DNA of 64,000 bases from Clavibacter tessellarius (GTDB lineage Bacteria > Actinomycetota > Actinomycetes > Actinomycetales > Microbacteriaceae). The DNA is taken from NCBI RefSeq assembly GCF_001618005.1, contig NZ_LQXA01000047.1, positions 1 to 64,000 on the forward strand, written 5' to 3'. Below, in pieces: positions 42,577 through 51,393 of this stretch. The notes below the pieces were generated by a model, which saw only the letters and a program-made list of their open reading frames with translations, had not been told where the DNA came from and did no database searches. The translations under genes were made by a program, and so were the position numbers. The stretch's first letter is position 1. Each line of letters begins with the position of its first letter.

Positions 42577-45500
42577 ATGCCCGAGTCCTCCCCGGAGGCG
42601 GCGACGCCGCACGACGACGCGCAGGCCGTGAGCGCACCGGCTCCGGCTCCCGCTCCCGCTCCCGCTCCCGCTCCCGCTCCCGCTCCCGCTCCCGCTCCCG
42701 CTCCCCCCGTGGCGACCACCGGACCCGGGACCGAGACCGACGCCGATGCCGCCGTCGCCGCGTCAGCCTCCCGCGCGCAGCGCGTCCTCGACGGGGCCGA
42801 CGCCGTCACTCCCCCGCGCACGCTCGTCGACGTGCTCCGCGCGACCGTCGCCGCGCACCCCGACGCGTCCGCCATCGAGGACGGCGACGGCGCGCTCAGC
42901 TACCGCGAGCTCATGGCGCGCGTCGTGCAGGTCGCCGCATCGCTGCGGGAGGCGGGCGTGGAGAAGGGCGACCGGGTCGGGATCCGCATGCCGTCCGGAT
43001 CCCGCGACCTCTACGTCACCGTGCTCGGCGTGCTCGCGGCCGGCGCCGCCTACGTGCCGGTCGACGCGGACGACCCCGAGGAGCGCGCGCGTCTGGTGTT
43101 CGGCGAGGCGCGCGTCGCGGGCGTCGTGACGGGCACGGGCGAGTTCACGCCGCGAGCTGGGGACGCGGACGCCGACGACAACGCCGACGCCGCCGCCGCC
43201 CGGGTCACGGCCGCCGCGCTCCGCATCCTCCCCGCCGCCGCCGCGCACGCCTCCACCTCCGCGCTGCCGCTGGTCGCGCCGCCCGCGCCCGAGGACGACG
43301 CGTGGATCATCTTCACCTCCGGGTCCACCGGCACCCCCAAGGGCGTCGCGGTCTCGCACCGCTCGGCCGCGGCCTTCGTCGACGCCGAGGCGCGCCTCTT
43401 CCTCCAGGACGAGCCGATCGGCCCCGGCGACCGCGTGCTCGCCGGCCTCTCGGTCGCGTTCGACGCGTCGTGCGAGGAGATGTGGCTCGCCTGGCGGCAC
43501 GGCGCGTGCCTCGTGCCGGCGCCGCGCAGCCTCGTCCGCAGCGGCATGGACCTCGGGCCGTGGCTCACGACGCACGGCGTGACCATCGTGTCCACCGTGC
43601 CGACGCTCGCGGCGCTATGGCCCGCGGAGTCGCTCGAGAACGTGCGGCTGCTCATCTTCGGCGGCGAGGCCTGCCCGCCCGAGCTCGGCCAGCGCCTCGC
43701 GACCGACGGGCGCGAGGTCTGGAACACCTACGGCCCCACGGAGGCGACCGTCGTCGCGTGCGCCGCGCCGCTCGGCGGCCCCGGTCCCGTGCGCATCGGC
43801 CTGCCGCTCGACGGCTGGACCCTCGCGGTCGTCGACGCCGACGGCACCCGCGTGCCCGAGGGCGGCGTGGGCGAGCTGATCATCGGGGGCGTCGGGCTCG
43901 CGCGGTACCTCGATCCCGCCAAGGACGCCGAGAAGTACGCCCCGTTCCCCGCGCTCGGCTGGGACCGCGCCTACCGCTCGGGCGACCTCGTGCGCTTCGA
44001 GGCGGAGGGCCTCGTGTTCCAGGGTCGCGCCGACGACCAGGTGAAGGTCGGCGGTCGGCGCATCGAGCTGGGCGAGATCGAGGCGGCGCTGCAGGGCCTC
44101 GACGACGTGCAGGGCGCGGCCGTCGCCGTGCAGACCACGGGCGCGGGGAACCAGGTGCTCGTCGGCTACCTCGTGCCGCGGGATCCCGCGACCTTCTCGC
44201 GCGAGGACGCCGTGCAGCGCCTCCGCGTCGCGCTGCCGGCGGCGCTCGTGCCGCTCATCGGCGTGGTCGAGTCGCTGCCCACGCGCACCTCCGGCAAGGT
44301 CGACCGGGCCGCGCTCCCCTGGCCGCTGCCCGGCGCCGCGGGCGACGAGGGCGCCGACCTCGACGCCGAGCTGCGTCCGCTCGCCGAGATGTGGTCCGCC
44401 GCGCTGGGCACGCCCGTCGCGAGCGCCGACGCGAACTTCTTCGACCTCGGCGGCGGATCCCTGTCGGCGGCGCAGCTCGTGGCCCGGATCCGCTCGGTCG
44501 ACCCCGAGTTCACGGTCGCCGACGTCTACGCCCACCCGCGCCTCGGCGCCATGCACGCGGCCATGGCCGGACGCGCGCCGCGGGCCGTGCGCACCGGGCC
44601 GCAGGTGGACGTGACGCCGACGCCGCGCCGCACCCAGTGGATCCAGACCCTCCTCGGCGCACCCCTGCTCGCCCTGCAGAGCCTCCGCTGGCTCGCGCTG
44701 CTGCTCACGGCGAGCGCGCTGCTGCGGCCGCTCGGCGGCTTCGACGCGCTGCCGGACGTGTCGTGGTGGCTGCTGATCCCCGGCCTCCTCCTCTTCGCGA
44801 CGCCGTTCGGCCGCATGGCGATCTCCGCCGCCTCCGCGCGCCTGCTGCTCCGCGGCCTGACGCCCGGCGACCACCCGCGCGGCGGGAAGTGGCACCTGCG
44901 GCTCTGGCTGGCCGAGCAGATCGCGCAGCAGATCGGCGCGGTCGGGCTCGCGGGCGCGCCCTGGATCACCTACTACGCGCGGGCGCTCGGCGCGCGCATC
45001 GCCGACGACGTCGACCTGCACACGCTGCCGCCCGTCACGGGCATGCTCCGCATCGGCCGCGGCGCCTCCGTCGAGCCCGAGGTCGACCTCTCCGGGTACT
45101 GGATCGACGGCGACACCGTGCGCATCGGCGCGGTGCGCATCGGCGCGGGGTCCACGGTCGGCACGCGCTCGACGCTGCTGCCGGGCACGCGCATCGGCAA
45201 GGGCGCGGAGATCGCGCCGGGATCCGCCGTCTTCGGGCGCGTGCCGTCGGGCCAGCGCTGGGCCGGGTCGCCCGCCGCGCGCGAGGGCAAGGCGCGCGTC
45301 TGGTGGCCCGACCACCGGCCGCCGCGGAACACGCGCTGGGTCGCGGCGTACGGCGCCGCGTCGGTCGCGACCGCGCTCGTGCCGGTGGTGGCGTTCGTCG
45401 CGGGCGGCGGGATCCTCGCGACGGCGATCCGCGGATCCGCCGACCTCGGCGACACGTGGTGGCGCGGCCTCGGCGCGCTCGTGCCCGCCGTGCTCGTGAC

Positions 45501-46818
45501 CGGGCTCGTGCTCGCGCTGCTCGTGGTGGGATCCGTGCGCCTCCTCGGCCTCGGCGTCACGGAGGGCATCCACGCCGTGCGCAGCCGCGTCGGCTGGCAG
45601 CTCTGGACCACCGAGCGCCTCCTCGACCTCGCGCGCACCGTGCTCTTCCCGCTCTACGCCGGCCTCTTCACGCCCGTGTGGCTGCGCCTCCTCGGCGCGC
45701 GCGTGGGCAAGGACGTCGAGGCGTCGACCGTGCTCCTCATCCCCGCGATGACGACGATCCGCGACGGCGCGTTCCTCGCCGACGACACGCTCGTCGCCGG
45801 CTACGAGCTCGGCGGCGGGTGGATGCGCGTCGCCCGCGCCGAGATCGGCCAGCGCGCGTTCCTCGGCAACTCCGGCATGGCGGGGCCCGGCCACAAGGTG
45901 CCGAAGGACGGCCTCGTCGCCGTGCTCTCGGCGGCGCCGACCAAGTCGAAGGCCGGATCCTCGTGGCTCGGCTCCCCGCCCGTCCGGCTCCGGCGCACGG
46001 TCGCCGCCGCCGACGACTCCCGCACGTTCCGGCCGCCGACGCGACTGCGCGTCGCGCGCATCCTCTGGGAGCTGCTGCGCGTCGTGCCCGTCTTCGTGAC
46101 CTGCGCCATCGGCCTGGCCGTGCTCGTGACGCTCGCGGCGATCACCGAGGCGTGGGGTCCGCTCGTCGCGTTCCTGCTCGGCGGCGTGGTGCTGCTGGTG
46201 GCGGGCGCGGTGGCGGCGGCGGTCTCGACGGCGGCGAAGTGGATCCTCATCGGCCGCATCCGCGCGGAGGAGCACCCGCTGTGGTCGTCGTTCGTGTGGC
46301 GCAGCGAGGTGTCGGACGTGTTCACCGAGATGGTGGCCGCGCCCTGGTTCGCGTCCTCGGCCGCCGGCACGCCCGCGCTCGTCTGGTGGCTGCGGAGCCT
46401 CGGCGCGCGCATCGGATCCGGGGTGTGGTGCGACTCGCACTGGCTGCCCGAGGCCGACCTCGTGACCCTCGGCGACGCGTCCACGATCAACCGCGGCTGT
46501 GTCGTGCAGACGCATCTGTTCCATGATCGGATCATGAGCATGGACACCGTCACCCTCGACGCCGGTGCGACCCTCGGGCCGCACAGCGTCATCCTGCCCG
46601 CCGCGCGCATCGGCCCGCAGGCCACCGTGGGCCCCGCGAGCCTCGTGATGCGCGGGGAGCTCGTGCCCGAGGCGAGCCGCTGGAGCGGCAACCCGATCGG
46701 CCCGTGGCGCGAGGTGAAGACGGGTCGGTACCTGCCCGCCGAGGCCGCGCCCGCCGCCGGCGACGCCGCCCCGGCCTCCGCCGAACCCGCCGCTCCCGCG
46801 ACCGCCGGTCCCCGGTGA
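42577..46818 (+). CDS. Pls-type NRPS: adenylation - carrier - membrane/left-handed-helix terminal domain
   Basis: A 1413-aa single-module synthetase. After an Ala-Pro repeat (residues 24-43): adenylation domain of about 70-560 with IIFTSGSTGTPKGVAVSHRS, Asp in SVAFDASCEEMW (amino-acid-type pocket), NTYGPTEATVV, YRSGDLVRFEAEGL and the A10 Lys in PTRTSGKVDRAAL; carrier domain of about 590-660 with FFDLGGGSLSAAQL. The rest alternates transmembrane helices with left-handed beta-helix (hexapeptide) blocks, the terminal domain of epsilon-poly-lysine synthetase-like NRPSs. It probably polymerises or conjugates a single amino acid at the membrane. GGAG precedes the ATG. It overlaps the M1 peptidase gene (GTGA). 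Confidence 0.93.
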   Translation: MPESSPEAATPHDDAQAVSAPAPAPAPAPAPAPAPAPAPAPAPPVATTGPGTETDADAAVAASASRAQRVLDGADAVTPPRTLVDVLRATVAAHPDASAIEDGDGALSYRELMARVVQVAASLREAGVEKGDRVGIRMPSGSRDLYVTVLGVLAAGAAYVPVDADDPEERARLVFGEARVAGVVTGTGEFTPRAGDADADDNADAAAARVTAAALRILPAAAAHASTSALPLVAPPAPEDDAWIIFTSGSTGTPKGVAVSHRSAAAFVDAEARLFLQDEPIGPGDRVLAGLSVAFDASCEEMWLAWRHGACLVPAPRSLVRSGMDLGPWLTTHGVTIVSTVPTLAALWPAESLENVRLLIFGGEACPPELGQRLATDGREVWNTYGPTEATVVACAAPLGGPGPVRIGLPLDGWTLAVVDADGTRVPEGGVGELIIGGVGLARYLDPAKDAEKYAPFPALGWDRAYRSGDLVRFEAEGLVFQGRADDQVKVGGRRIELGEIEAALQGLDDVQGAAVAVQTTGAGNQVLVGYLVPRDPATFSREDAVQRLRVALPAALVPLIGVVESLPTRTSGKVDRAALPWPLPGAAGDEGADLDAELRPLAEMWSAALGTPVASADANFFDLGGGSLSAAQLVARIRSVDPEFTVADVYAHPRLGAMHAAMAGRAPRAVRTGPQVDVTPTPRRTQWIQTLLGAPLLALQSLRWLALLLTASALLRPLGGFDALPDVSWWLLIPGLLLFATPFGRMAISAASARLLLRGLTPGDHPRGGKWHLRLWLAEQIAQQIGAVGLAGAPWITYYARALGARIADDVDLHTLPPVTGMLRIGRGASVEPEVDLSGYWIDGDTVRIGAVRIGAGSTVGTRSTLLPGTRIGKGAEIAPGSAVFGRVPSGQRWAGSPAAREGKARVWWPDHRPPRNTRWVAAYGAASVATALVPVVAFVAGGGILATAIRGSADLGDTWWRGLGALVPAVLVTGLVLALLVVGSVRLLGLGVTEGIHAVRSRVGWQLWTTERLLDLARTVLFPLYAGLFTPVWLRLLGARVGKDVEASTVLLIPAMTTIRDGAFLADDTLVAGYELGGGWMRVARAEIGQRAFLGNSGMAGPGHKVPKDGLVAVLSAAPTKSKAGSSWLGSPPVRLRRTVAAADDSRTFRPPTRLRVARILWELLRVVPVFVTCAIGLAVLVTLAAITEAWGPLVAFLLGGVVLLVAGAVAAAVSTAAKWILIGRIRAEEHPLWSSFVWRSEVSDVFTEMVAAPWFASSAAGTPALVWWLRSLGARIGSGVWCDSHWLPEADLVTLGDASTINRGCVVQTHLFHDRIMSMDTVTLDAGATLGPHSVILPAARIGPQATVGPASLVMRGELVPEASRWSGNPIGPWREVKTGRYLPAEAAPAAGDAAPASAEPAAPATAGPR
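42646..42705 (+). repeat. (GCTCCC)10 hexanucleotide microsatellite coding for Ala-Pro repeats
   Basis: Ten perfect copies of GCTCCC, with one imperfect copy just before. In frame they code an Ala-Pro linker ahead of the adenylation domain. A four-copy run of the same hexamer occurs at 56459-56482 on the opposite coding strand in the CopC-like gene. Confidence 0.95.
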
Positions 46819-48128
46819 GGACCGCCGCGGGTCCCGAGGCCGGCGACGGCTACACCCCCGAGGTCGGCTCCACCGCGTACTCCGTGGAGCGCTACGACCT
46901 CGACCTCGACTACCGCGTGGCCCGCAACCGCCTGAAGGCCCGGGCCGTGATCACCGCCACGGCCCGCGAGACCCTCCCCCGGTTCGAGCTCGACCTCACG
47001 GGCCTCCGCGTGGGCGCCGTGCGCGTCGACGGCCGGCGCGAGACCCGGCACGTGCAGCGGGGCGGGCGCCTCGTGGTCACCCCGGCCGCGCCGATCCCCG
47101 CGGGCGCGTCCTTCACGGTCGACGTCGCCTACTCCGGCGAGCCCGGCCCCCGCCGCACCGTCTGGGGCGAGCTCGGCTGGGAGGAGCTCGGCGACGGCGT
47201 GCTCGTCGCGTCGCAGCCGAGCGGCGCGTCGACGTGGTTCCCCTGCAACGACCGGCCGGACGTGCGGGCCGCGTTCCGGATCCGCGTCGCGTGCGAGGTC
47301 GACTACACGGTGGTCGCGAGCGGCCGCCTCGTCTCCCGGCTCGAGCGCTCGGGCCGCGCCACCTGGACGTACGAGCAGGACGCGCCCACCGCGCCGTACT
47401 TGGCGACCGTGCAGATCGGCCGGTACGCGGAGCGGCGCGTGCCCGCCGGATCCACCGAGGCGGTCTTCGCGTACCCGAAGCCGCGCGAGGCGCGCGTGCT
47501 GCAGGACCTCGCGCTCGTGCCGCGCATGATGGCGTTCTTCGAGACGCTGTTCGGGCCCTACCCCTTCGGCGAGTACCGCGTCGTGGTGACGGACGACGAG
47601 CTGGAGATCCCGCTCGAGGCGCAGGCGATGGCCGTGCTCGGCTCCAACCACGCCGACGGCACCGGCGGATCCGAGCGGCTCGTCGCGCACGAGCTCGCGC
47701 ACCAGTGGTTCGGCAACTCGGTGGGCCTCGCGTCGTGGCAGCACATCTGGCTCAACGAGGGCTTCGCCTGCTACGCCGAGTGGCTGTGGTCGGAGGAGTC
47801 CGGCGGGCCGACCGCGGATCAGCTCGCCCGCCAGCACCACGCGCGCCTCGACCGCTACGGCACGCAGGTCGGCATCGGCGACCCCGGCCCGGAGGCGATG
47901 TTCGACGACGTCGTCTACAAGCGCGGCGCCCTCGCGGTGCACGCGCTCCGGCTGACGCTCGGCGACGCCGCGTGGCGCGCGCTGCTGCTTCGCTGGACGG
48001 ATCCGGCGTGGACGGCTCCCCGCACCACCGCCGACCTCGTCGGCGCGGCCGGGGACGCGGGCGCGCTCCTGCGGGCGTGGCTCGCGGACGTGCCGCTGCC
48101 GCAGCTGCCGAAGGTCGGGCGGCGCTGA
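46815..48128 (+). CDS. M1-family zinc metallopeptidase coupled to the NRPS-like gene
   Basis: A 437-aa aminopeptidase-type protein: N-terminal beta domain of about 20-210 and catalytic domain with HELAHQWFGN (His292, Glu293, His296) and Glu315 in LNEGFACYAEWLW. The usual GAMEN substrate motif is replaced by EAQAMAVLG, and the long C-terminal helical domain of PepN is missing. No signal peptide is seen. The GTG start overlaps the NRPS stop (GTGA, 46815-46818), so it is made together with that synthetase. It may trim, release or resist the product; this is inference. Confidence 0.92.
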   Translation: MRTAAGPEAGDGYTPEVGSTAYSVERYDLDLDYRVARNRLKARAVITATARETLPRFELDLTGLRVGAVRVDGRRETRHVQRGGRLVVTPAAPIPAGASFTVDVAYSGEPGPRRTVWGELGWEELGDGVLVASQPSGASTWFPCNDRPDVRAAFRIRVACEVDYTVVASGRLVSRLERSGRATWTYEQDAPTAPYLATVQIGRYAERRVPAGSTEAVFAYPKPREARVLQDLALVPRMMAFFETLFGPYPFGEYRVVVTDDELEIPLEAQAMAVLGSNHADGTGGSERLVAHELAHQWFGNSVGLASWQHIWLNEGFACYAEWLWSEESGGPTADQLARQHHARLDRYGTQVGIGDPGPEAMFDDVVYKRGALAVHALRLTLGDAAWRALLLRWTDPAWTAPRTTADLVGAAGDAGALLRAWLADVPLPQLPKVGRR

Positions 48129-48160
48129 GGGGCCGCTGGCGACACCTCGGGGTCTGTGCC

Positions 48161-48197
48161 ATCGTCGTTATACTTCGGGTCGATGTATAACAACGAT
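48161..48197. promoter_or_regulatory. 13-bp-arm dyad spanning -10 and start codon of the AAA ATPase gene
   Basis: ATCGTCGTTATAC (48161-48173) and GTATAACAACGAT (48185-48197) are complementary at 12 of 13 positions around an 11-bp centre that contains the ATG. The -10 TATACT lies at 48169-48174. It could be an autoregulatory operator or, in the mRNA, a structure covering the start. Confidence 0.7.
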
Positions 48198-49403
48198 AGA
48201 CGTCATCCGAGCGAGTCGCTGAGCCCCTACACACCGGGATCCGTGCCGACGAGCCTCCCCGGCCGAGCGGACAAGCTGCAGCAGTTCCGCGAGGCCGCCC
48301 AGCGCATGGCATCCGACGGGCTGTTCATCCCTCGAGTGCACGTCGACCACGGACCCCGTGGGATCGGCAAGACGTCGTTGCTCCGGGAGGCGCAACGCAT
48401 CTTCGGCGGGTACCGCATCCGGACCGTGCTGATCACGGCGGATCCCGACGAGGATCTGGTGCGATCCCTGCTCGGTGAGCTCCGGCAGGTGGTGGGAACC
48501 GGCACGCGTCTGCGGAAGGCCGCACTCGAGGCGATCGACTCGGCGACGGTCACATTGGGGGCGCCCGGCATCGTGCAGGTCGGCGTCTCGCTGACCCCGG
48601 AGCGCACGCCGACGGCCGCGTCGGCGAAGCAGATCCAGCAGGCGATCCGCGCCGCGATCGACGCGGTGATCCATGACGGGGACGCGGGGATCGCACTGCT
48701 CATCGACGAGATCCAGGAGGCGGACCCCGAGAGCCTGCGCACGCTCGCCTACGCATGGCAGGAGATGGCCCCGCTTCGCGCCTTCGAACCCGGGCAGCCG
48801 CGGACCGCGCTCTTCGCCGTCGGGCTGCCCGGCGCCCCGACGAAGATCAACAAGGCGGTGACGTTCAGCGAGCGCTTCAGCTTCCAGCCCCTGCACGGCC
48901 TGTCCGACGCCGGCGCGCGGGAGGCGCTCCAGGCCACGGCTGCGACCGTCGCCGTCGCCTGGGACGTAGCGGCCCTCGATCGGGCCGTATCGGAATCGAG
49001 CGGCTATCCCTACAAGGTCCAGCTGATCGGCGATGCGTCTTGGAGGGCGGCCTGCAGGCGACTCGCCCGAGAGGGCTTGCGACCGGATGACGCCATCGCG
49101 CTCGACGATGTCGTGGCCGCGCTGCCGTCCGTCGATGCGGAGATGGAGACGCTCTTCACCGCACGCTGGAGGTCGGCCAGCCCAAGCCAGCAGGACATGC
49201 TCGTCGCGGTCGCGCGGCTGGGCGGAACGGACGTGAAGCGCGCCGACCTCGCCGATGCCCTGGCGACTACCACTCGAGCCATCTCGGTCGCCCGCCAGAA
49301 GCTGCTGGACAAGGGGCTCCTCGACGCGAACAAGCACGGGCACCTGTCGTTCACCGTGCCGGGGTTCACGGAGTTCGTGCTGGACCAGGCGGAGAACGAG
49401 TGA
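48183..49403 (+). CDS. AAA ATPase (Orc1/Cdc6-like or STAND-type P-loop protein)
   Basis: A 406-aa protein: Walker A GPRGIGKTSL (about 57-66), Walker B ALLIDEIQE, then sensor-like regions and a C-terminal winged-helix-like segment (SPSQQDMLVAVARLGG ... TTTRAISVARQKLLDKGLLDANKHGHLSFTVPGF). The layout resembles archaeal Orc/Cdc6-type ATPases and AAA_16 proteins; in bacteria these often occur as orphan or mobile genes. TATACT ends 8 nt before the ATG, and a long dyad covers the start. It is less GC-rich at third positions than neighbours. No partner gene is next to it. Confidence 0.85.
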   Translation: MYNNDRRHPSESLSPYTPGSVPTSLPGRADKLQQFREAAQRMASDGLFIPRVHVDHGPRGIGKTSLLREAQRIFGGYRIRTVLITADPDEDLVRSLLGELRQVVGTGTRLRKAALEAIDSATVTLGAPGIVQVGVSLTPERTPTAASAKQIQQAIRAAIDAVIHDGDAGIALLIDEIQEADPESLRTLAYAWQEMAPLRAFEPGQPRTALFAVGLPGAPTKINKAVTFSERFSFQPLHGLSDAGAREALQATAATVAVAWDVAALDRAVSESSGYPYKVQLIGDASWRAACRRLAREGLRPDDAIALDDVVAALPSVDAEMETLFTARWRSASPSQQDMLVAVARLGGTDVKRADLADALATTTRAISVARQKLLDKGLLDANKHGHLSFTVPGFTEFVLDQAENE

Positions 49404-49430
49404 ACCCGCGTCTCCCCTGCCGCGTCCCGT

Positions 49431-50018
49431 TCAGCGGTCGAGCGCGCGGATCTCGACCCTGAGCGACTCCTCACCGGCGCGCCGCACACGGCGGGCGATG
49501 GCGACCACGAGGTCGGGCGCGAGCGCGACCTCCATGAGGCGGTAGCGCGCGGGCTCGCCGTCGATCCAGGCGAGCAGGCCGCGCGCGTCGTCCGCGTCGT
49601 CGGCGAACCGCACGCGCTCCGGGTCGACGCGGAGCCCGCGGCCGTCGGCCTTCAGCACCGCCTCGATCCGCACCCATCGCCCGAGCGTCATCCCGGGCGG
49701 CGTCGCGCGACCGCGCGGCTCGGCGTCGATCCCGATCGGGCCGTCGGCGCTGACCGCGACGACCACGGCGTCGCCCGCGTGCGCGACGCTGGCGTGCAGG
49801 CCGTCGAGCGCGCGGGATCCGCCGAGCACCGGGCGACCGTGCGGCCTCCCGCAGTCCGGGCATCGGGCGCGCACGGTGACGTCGGCGGGATCCGCGCCCA
49901 CGATCTCCGCGGCGAGCGCCCGCAGCGCGTCGCGCCCGGCGGTGGTGCGGGCGGCGCGATCGGCGGATGCGTCGACCGGCACCACCGACACGTGCACGGC
50001 GGCGGGAGCGGGGGTCAC
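49431..50018 (-). CDS. 4'-phosphopantetheinyl transferase
   Basis: A 195-aa Sfp-like protein: LHASVAHAGDAVVVAVS, the Mg-binding GIDAEPRG and WVRIEAVLKADGRGL, a variant of the WxxKEAxxK motif in which the usual Lys is Ile. It would load coenzyme A's phosphopantetheine onto carrier domains; the only carrier domain in this window is in the NRPS-like protein 3 kb upstream, a likely partner. A CPDCGRPHGRP segment may be a small metal site. The GTG start is 6 nt after TAGGGT (leaderless). Confidence 0.85.
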   Translation of the reverse strand: MTPAPAAVHVSVVPVDASADRAARTTAGRDALRALAAEIVGADPADVTVRARCPDCGRPHGRPVLGGSRALDGLHASVAHAGDAVVVAVSADGPIGIDAEPRGRATPPGMTLGRWVRIEAVLKADGRGLRVDPERVRFADDADDARGLLAWIDGEPARYRLMEVALAPDLVVAIARRVRRAGEESLRVEIRALDR

Positions 50019-50038
50019 GTGACGACCCTAGGCGGCGC

Positions 50039-50701
50039 TCAGAGCGCCATGCGGGCGAGCGCCACGGCGGCCGCCACCAGGGCGACCGCGGAGATCACGG
50101 CCGACGGGCCGACCCACCACCAGCCGCGGCGGGCCCGCGTGCCCTCCACGACCGCGGCCACGGCGAGCAGGAGGAGCCCCAGGGCGACGCCGCCGCGCGC
50201 GGGGGATGTGGCGTCCTCGCCGGCCAGCGCCACGAGGCCGGACATCATCAGGGCTCCCGCGAGCAGCACCCAGCCGAGCACGTGGACGGCGTGCGCGATC
50301 CGGCTCCGCAGGTCCCGCGGCCGCAGCGGCTTCGCGCCGCGCCAGCCGTCGGGGGCGCGGAGGCCGCCGACGATCGTCATGACCTCGGCGAGCTCGGCGG
50401 GCCGCTCACCCGCGGGCAGCGCGAGGAAGCGGCCGAGGTGCTCGTCGCGCACGCCGGAGGACGCGATCAGGCGCGCCAGCAGCTCGCGCTCCCGCGCGGT
50501 GGTCCACCCGGGGAACGCGATGCCCCAGCGGGCGGCCTGGTCCGGGGCGCGGACCTCGCGGTACCAGGACGCCAGCAGCAGGCGCGCGACCGCGTCTCCC
50601 GGTTCCCGCCGCACGCGGGTGCGGAGCTCGACGATCGCCTCGCGCCGCCGGCCGTCGTCCCACAGCGTCCGGGCGCGGTCGACGGTCTCGGAGCGCTGCA
50701 T
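50039..50701 (-). CDS. DUF6584-like protein with C-terminal membrane helices
   Basis: A 220-aa protein. The N-terminal half is a TPR-like helical region (SETVDRARTLWDDGRRREAIVELRTRVRREPGDAVARLLLASWYREV, then DQAARWGIAFP) resembling DUF6584 proteins. Three hydrophobic helices follow (about 142-162, 172-187 and 198-218). Role unknown. The ATG at 50701 (MQRSETV) is the natural start; the upstream frame is not supported. A decayed relative seems to lie just upstream (50796-50898). Confidence 0.8.
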   Translation of the reverse strand: MQRSETVDRARTLWDDGRRREAIVELRTRVRREPGDAVARLLLASWYREVRAPDQAARWGIAFPGWTTARERELLARLIASSGVRDEHLGRFLALPAGERPAELAEVMTIVGGLRAPDGWRGAKPLRPRDLRSRIAHAVHVLGWVLLAGALMMSGLVALAGEDATSPARGGVALGLLLLAVAAVVEGTRARRGWWWVGPSAVISAVALVAAAVALARMAL

Positions 50702-50795
50702 CCGTCCAGGGTCGCGGATCCGGGCGGGCCGCGCGCGGATCATCCCCGGTGCCGGCTGTGGAGACGGGCGCCGCCGGTGCACGAGGATCGCGGCC

Positions 50796-50898
50796 CTAGG
50801 CGATCCTCGCCAGGCTCCAGTACGCGGCGATCAGCGCCACGGCGACGACCCGCATCCCACATCGCCCGGGCGCGGGCGATGGCCTCCCTCTCGCGCAT
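50796..50898 (-). pseudogene. Possible remnant of a second DUF6584-like gene
   Basis: From the ATG at 50898 the reading MREREAIARARAMWDAGRR resembles the start of the intact gene next to it (TVDRARTLWDDGRRR). In another frame the sequence then gives RVVAVALIAAYWSLARIA and a stop at 50796, similar in character to a terminal membrane helix. An internal deletion of a paralogue would explain both. Confidence 0.4.
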
Positions 50899-50934
50899 GC
50901 GCTCATCGTGGCAGGTCGGCGAGGCCGACCGGGC

Positions 50935-51393
50935 TCAGCCCAGGTCGCGCGCCAGCGTCTCGTCCGTCTCCGTGGCCTGCCGGGTGACGCCGTCGTCGTC
51001 GACGTAGGCGTACGTGGTGGTCGTGACCTCGCCCGTGCCGCGGTAGCCGAGCCGCTCGTACAGCGCGCGGGCCCGCGGGTTGTCGAGGCCGACGCCGACC
51101 GTGAGGCGGCCCGGCGCGACGCGTTCCTCGGCCGCGCGGATGATCGCCGTGCCGACGCCGCGCCCGCGCTCCGCCGCGTCGACCCGCAGGTTCCGCAGCT
51201 CCGGCGCGGCGCCGCGGAGGTCGAGCTGGCCGGAGCCCACGGGACGGTCGCCGTCCCACGCGACGAGCAGCGTGCATCCGCCCGCCTGCTGGAGCGCCCA
51301 CATCGCGCGCGCGAACCCGCGGCCGGGCGGCTCCCCCTGCTCGAGCCGCCCGACCTCCGAGGCCCGGAGCGCGCGGACCTCGATCGCGGTCAC
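50935..51393 (-). CDS. GNAT-family N-acetyltransferase
   Basis: A 152-aa GNAT fold: LLVAWDGDRPVGSGQLDL, LRNLRVDAAERGRGVGTAIIRAAEE (acetyl-CoA-binding motif RGRGVGTA) and NPRARALYERLGYRGTGEV. It acetylates an unknown amine. The GTG start abuts the putA stop without a gap, so it is co-transcribed with putA. The final ~20 residues (VDDDGVTRQATETDETLARDLG) are an acidic tail. Confidence 0.9.
   Translation of the reverse strand: MTAIEVRALRASEVGRLEQGEPPGRGFARAMWALQQAGGCTLLVAWDGDRPVGSGQLDLRGAAPELRNLRVDAAERGRGVGTAIIRAAEERVAPGRLTVGVGLDNPRARALYERLGYRGTGEVTTTTYAYVDDDGVTRQATETDETLARDLG

Noticed and set aside
43615-46584. A 989-codon minus-strand frame opposite the NRPS gene
   Set aside because: It is a mirror of a well-supported multidomain gene; its composition is that of antisense GC-rich sequence.
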